Part shown: positions 29,243 to 32,336 of the stretch, in pieces
How positions within the stretch are numbered: the stretch's first letter is position 1
How the letters are laid out: each line of letters opens with the position of its first letter
IMG/VR virus record: IMGVR_UViG_3300031963_000590
Span: 1-32,336 of that record
DNA: 32,336 nt
Source: a virus
Reading direction: 5' to 3' (one strand)
Position numbers and translations under genes: made by a program
Notes under the pieces: generated by a model
Seen by the model: the letters and a program-made list of their open reading frames with translations, nothing else
Database searches by the model: none
What the model was told of the DNA's origin: nothing

Positions 29243-29684
29243 CCTGACGACCAATAGCCCGCAGCGTGACCGGCGCATCCTGGCGGCGGACGCGGCTTAC
29301 GCGGCGTTCCTGGCGCCCGGCTTTCCGCTCGATGACTACCCCGGCGAGACGTTGCAAATCCGCAACGAGCTGGACCGGACGAACTGGCTAGGGCTGGTCA
29401 AGAAGATCGAGTGGGCCTTGCGGGACGAGGTTCTGTTTTACGAGGCTCTCGGCCTGCCGGTTCCCGACGTTCTGGGTGACTACCCAATCCCCGAACCGGG
29501 TATCCGCTGCACGTCGAACAACTTCATCCGCCCAAAGGTCAAGGACGTCCTCACCATCATGGAGGGCCTCCTGACCTTTGCGGAGGCCGCGCAAGCCAAC
29601 TGGTGGCGGCTTAAGGACGAATGTCGGTCGGTCACGACGCGGGCCGCTCTGGAGGCTATCGACATGGGCTCAGGCTGGCCGTGA
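29235..29684 (+). CDS. 149-residue unknown virion-block protein
   Basis: A helical, acidic protein with a D-D-Y-P-G-E-T-L-Q-I-R-N-E-L segment and a V-L-T-I-M-E-G-L-L-T helix. It starts inside the previous gene (eight bases) and ends in a GTGA overlap. No family recognised. It may be a chaperone or structural component; its place before a gp10-like hub gene suggests a link to tail assembly. Confidence 0.5.
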   Translation: MPNLTTNSPQRDRRILAADAAYAAFLAPGFPLDDYPGETLQIRNELDRTNWLGLVKKIEWALRDEVLFYEALGLPVPDVLGDYPIPEPGIRCTSNNFIRPKVKDVLTIMEGLLTFAEAAQANWWRLKDECRSVTTRAALEAIDMGSGWP

Positions 29685-29893
29685 TCCGGTATTTCGAGCG
29701 CGTCCTTGCCGGATGCTCTCACCTTCTGAACGCCCTGGCCGGCGGTGATCCGCGAAACAGCTTCTCCGCCCGCGTGGGCATGGAAGCGCACCACGGCAAG
29801 CAGTGGGCGATCCGGGCGGCGAGACTGATCGACGGGCTACTGTGGTCGAAAAACCACTGTGCCGAACACGCGCGCGAGGAGGGTCTGATCTGA
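29681..29893 (+). CDS. 70-residue unknown protein
   Basis: Starts at a GTG overlapping the previous stop. The text H-L-L-N-A-L-A-G-G-D-P-R-N-S-F-S-A-R-V-G is a pattern known from small phage proteins of unknown role, and a Cys/His pair occurs near the end (H-C-A-E-H). Possibly an accessory of tail assembly. It ends on the first base of the gp10-like start. Confidence 0.5.
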   Translation: MIRYFERVLAGCSHLLNALAGGDPRNSFSARVGMEAHHGKQWAIRAARLIDGLLWSKNHCAEHAREEGLI

Positions 29894-31302
29894 TGGCCGA
29901 CGCGCTCGTTTACTTCGGCGCCTACAAGCGCACCGGCTTCCCGGAAGCCATTGCGCTGAATTGCATATCCGAGAACGCGCCCACGCTTCCGAGCGCCCCC
30001 ACGGCGCTGATCGCGCGGCCCGGCCTGGAGGACTTCACCACGGTCGGAACGGCGCCCATCCGGGGGGTGTTTCAGAAGGCGGGCCTGATCGGTGGTGACG
30101 CTTTCGTGGTCGCCAATGATACCTGTTACCGGGTGACATCGGGCGGCGCGGTGACGGCCCTGACAGGGACCATTCCGGGCTCGGGCGTGGTCGAAATGGA
30201 CGGCGGCCTCGACGCCGATTACAACTCGATCATCCGCATTGCGACGGGTTCGGCGCTCTACAAGTATGACAGCAGCGGCGTGTCGGTGGTCGCGGAGACC
30301 TTCCCCGATAGCGGCAACGCCGGGGCGACGTCGGTGGCGTTCTTTGGGGGATATTGGGCCGCGCCGGAAGCGGGCTCGGATGCGCTTTACTACCAAATCC
30401 CCGCCGCCTCGACGTGGTCCGCGCTTGACTTCGCATCGGCGGAATATGCCCCTGATCCGCTGGTCGGCGTGCGGGCGTTTGGGGAGCTTCTGGCGCTTTT
30501 CGGGTCGGCCACGACGGAGTTCTGGCGGCTGACGGGCAATGCCTCGTCACCCCTGGAACCGGCGGGCGGGCTCAAGTTCGACATCGGGTGTCGGGCCATT
30601 GCCTCGGCGGTCAACATGGCCGGGACGCTGGCGTGGGTCGATGACAATTGCTCGGTCAACGTGAGCGACGGCGGCCCGCCTTCGGTCATCTCGGACAGCG
30701 GCCTTTCGGAGCAGATCAGGAACACGGCGGCGGCGGACCTGTCGGCGTCTTACTTCATTGTCGATCAACACCCGCTCTATGTGTTGCACCTCGGCACAAC
30801 GGCAACGTGGGTCTATGACCTCTCCACAAAGCGGTGGAGCAACTTCCTCTCGCTCGGCTACGACTACTGGCGGCCCCGCTTCTTCGCCAACCTGGGCGGG
30901 ACGGTGCTGGCGACCGACCGTCTATCCTCGCAGCTATACCGCCTAGACCCCGACCGCCGGACGGATGACGCCACGGTGTTTCCGCTGGAGTTCATGGCGG
31001 TCATCGACGTGCCCGAGGGGACGGCGGACATCGGCAATGTGGAGCTTGACTGCCTGACCGGCGATGCGCCGCGAACCGGGCAGGGGAGTGACCCGCTGAT
31101 CGGGGTTCGGTGGTCAAGGGACCGTGGCGCGACGTGGAGCGATGCGCGGTATCGGAGCCTGGGGGCCACCGGCAAGAACGCCGAGACGGTGCGCTGGACG
31201 GCCTTGGGGCAGGCTCGGGCGCCGTATGGGCTTATGCTGAAGTTTGAGGTGTCGGACCCGGTTGGCCGGCGCTTCTCGGCGGTGCGGATCAACGTGCCGT
31301 GA
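29893..31302 (+). CDS. Packaged-DNA stabilisation / tail hub protein (P22 gp10-like)
   Basis: A 469-residue protein, close to P22 gp10 (472). I chose the ATG at 29893, on the last base of the upstream stop. The start (F-P-E-A-I-A-L-N-C-I-S-E-N-A) and the beta-propeller-like repeats (S-G-G-A-V-T-A-L-T-G, W-V-Y-D-L-S-T-K-R-W-S-N-F) fit the gp10 hub. A C-terminal domain with W-S-R-D-R-G-A-T-W-S matches the family. It would sit on the gp4 adaptor and hold the tail needle and spike. Confidence 0.8.
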   Translation: MADALVYFGAYKRTGFPEAIALNCISENAPTLPSAPTALIARPGLEDFTTVGTAPIRGVFQKAGLIGGDAFVVANDTCYRVTSGGAVTALTGTIPGSGVVEMDGGLDADYNSIIRIATGSALYKYDSSGVSVVAETFPDSGNAGATSVAFFGGYWAAPEAGSDALYYQIPAASTWSALDFASAEYAPDPLVGVRAFGELLALFGSATTEFWRLTGNASSPLEPAGGLKFDIGCRAIASAVNMAGTLAWVDDNCSVNVSDGGPPSVISDSGLSEQIRNTAAADLSASYFIVDQHPLYVLHLGTTATWVYDLSTKRWSNFLSLGYDYWRPRFFANLGGTVLATDRLSSQLYRLDPDRRTDDATVFPLEFMAVIDVPEGTADIGNVELDCLTGDAPRTGQGSDPLIGVRWSRDRGATWSDARYRSLGATGKNAETVRWTALGQARAPYGLMLKFEVSDPVGRRFSAVRINVP

Positions 31303-31550
31303 GCATCCGCAACTCGCCTCTGTTCATGGCGAGCGGTCGGGCCACGCCGCTTCTGTTGGGTCAGATCAGACGCCGCTCTCCGTTGCAACCGTTTCAGTCG
31401 ATGGCCGTCCTCGTGGATGGCGGGCTGGCGACCAAATACTTCCGCGATTGGTGGGCGCGAGCCTTCCCGTTGCGCCAACCCCTCCCGCTTGACCGGATAG
31501 CCGACGCCGAAGGGCGCGGAAGTGATCGGTTCTGGGAACTGCTGAACTAG
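31299..31550 (+). CDS. 83-residue unknown protein
   Basis: Starts with GTG in a four-base overlap with the gp10-like gene. It reads S-P-L-F-M-A-S-G-R-A-T-P, then F-Q-S-M-A-V-L-V-D-G-G-L-A-T-K-Y-F-R-D-W-W-A-R-A-F, with a W-W pair, and ends basic to neutral. It lies between hub and ejection protein genes and could be an accessory tail or ejection protein. No family recognised. It is followed by AGGAGG for the next gene. Confidence 0.5.
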   Translation: MSIRNSPLFMASGRATPLLLGQIRRRSPLQPFQSMAVLVDGGLATKYFRDWWARAFPLRQPLPLDRIADAEGRGSDRFWELLN

Positions 31551-31558
31551 GAGGCGAT

Positions 31559-32336
31559 ATGCCGCTTGCTGCACTCATCGGCCCCGCGTTGAGCGTTGGG
31601 GCATCGCTTCTGGGCGCATCAAGCGCCAAGAAGGCCGCCGCCAAGACGGACGCCGCGAACCAGCAGGCGGCGCGTGAGGCACTCGCCGCACAGCAGGCCA
31701 ACTTCGACCGCATCGTCGGGCTTAACCAGCCGTTCATCGAAGGCGGCAACACGGCGCAACAGGCGTTGATGGGCCGCCTTGGGCTCACCCAGCCCGCACA
31801 GCCCATGAACCCCGGCGGTGGTGGTCAGGCCAAGGCCCCCGGCGGCTTTGCGGGCGGCATCCCCGGCGAGCCCACGCCCCAAGGCGGTGGTCAGGACTTC
31901 GCGGGCTACCTGCAAGCCAACCCCGACGTCGCCGCGTGGGCGCAACAGTCCATCGGCCAGACGCCTCCGAACTGGGAAGGCGGGGCCATCGACAGCCCCG
32001 AGGAGGCGGCGGCCTATCATTATCAGGCGTTCGGACAGAACGAGGGGCGCACGCTCAATCAGGCTGCGCCCGATCCCAACGCCGTCCCCGACTACATGAA
32101 CATGCGCCGACCGGATGCCCCGGAAGCGCCGACGTTTGAGCGTCCTGCGGCGATGCAGGCGCCGAGCCTGCAAGGCTTCATCGACCCCGCCAAGTTCCAG
32201 GTCGATCCCGGCTATCAGTTCCGGTTGAGCGAGGGCCTGAAAGCCGTCAACGCGGCCTCTGCGGCGCGGGGCAAGCTCCGGTCGGGTGACGCCGCCATGG
32301 CGCTCCAGGCGCGCGGGGAGGGCCTTGCAAACCAGG
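31559..32336 (+). CDS. DNA-ejection (injection) protein, 3' end outside the window
   Basis: An open frame that runs off the window end; 259 codons are visible. The ATG at 31559 follows AGGAGG by four bases. A hydrophobic start (L-A-A-L-I-G-P-A-L-S-V-G-A-S-L-L-G-A-S-S) is followed by an Ala/Gln/Lys-rich helical region, a Gly/Pro-rich linker and the segment F-I-D-P-A-K-F-Q-V-D-P-G-Y-Q-F-R-L, which is a common mark of P22-type ejection/pilot proteins. These leave the virion with the DNA and form a channel across the cell envelope. Confidence 0.65.
   Translation, partial: MPLAALIGPALSVGASLLGASSAKKAAAKTDAANQQAAREALAAQQANFDRIVGLNQPFIEGGNTAQQALMGRLGLTQPAQPMNPGGGGQAKAPGGFAGGIPGEPTPQGGGQDFAGYLQANPDVAAWAQQSIGQTPPNWEGGAIDSPEEAAAYHYQAFGQNEGRTLNQAAPDPNAVPDYMNMRRPDAPEAPTFERPAAMQAPSLQGFIDPAKFQVDPGYQFRLSEGLKAVNAASAARGKLRSGDAAMALQARGEGLANQ

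Noticed and set aside
1-32336. tRNA genes or CRISPR array
   Set aside because: I saw no TTCGAATC-type T-loop with matching arms and no regular direct repeats with unique spacers.

Overview
This window is a stretch of a tailed-phage (or prophage) genome with a short-tailed, P22-like virion. The host is most likely an alphaproteobacterium of the Caulobacterales type. Three things point that way: high GC (roughly 63-64% by eye), a phage homologue of GcrA (a cell-cycle regulator known from Alphaproteobacteria), and a small virion protein resembling the spike-base protein of the Rhodobacter gene transfer agent. The gene order resembles a linearised circular map: the window starts inside a tail-fibre gene and ends inside a DNA-ejection protein gene. 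I see no tRNA, rRNA, CRISPR array, insertion sequence or integrase.

Layout. (1) 1-3458: tail appendages, namely the end of a fibre, an SGNH-hydrolase tail protein and a beta-helix protein. (2) 3455-6439: lysis cassette of small membrane proteins, an M15 endopeptidase, a metallophosphoesterase and an Rz/Rz1 spanin pair. (3) 6387-9062, minus strand: eleven tiny, end-to-end overlapping genes including a PD-(D/E)XK-like protein, two zinc-ribbon miniproteins and a 31-residue membrane peptide, mostly unknown. (4) 9063-9187: divergent control region with palindromic operators. (5) 9188-14108: XRE repressor/Cro-like protein, GcrA-like regulator, DNA methyltransferase, RuvC-like resolvase, QueD-like protein, a TGT/DpdA-like protein, a PD-(D/E)XK exonuclease and an SSB-like protein, closed by a terminator. 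(6) 14203-18895: Xis-like HTH protein, primase-helicase, a non-coding stretch with inverted iteron-like repeats, and a few unknown genes, one of which may be a late regulator. (7) 19067-32336: late genes, namely terminase small and large subunits, P22-like portal, scaffold, coat protein, a glycosyltransferase, gp4-like adaptor, spike-base-like protein, virion proteins, gp10-like hub and an ejection protein.

How the genes may work together. The early rightward operon couples DNA metabolism to two routes of DNA marking: base methylation (GcrA-like regulator plus methyltransferase) and a possible 7-deazaguanine route (QueD-like plus TGT-like). Consistent with life in a CcrM/GcrA host, GANTC sites are scarce in the window by hand count. 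Late genes build a P22-type capsid and tail hub. The leftward cassette, facing its own promoter, is the best place to look for host-takeover or anti-defence factors.

All functions are inferred from reading the translated sequence. No database search was possible.
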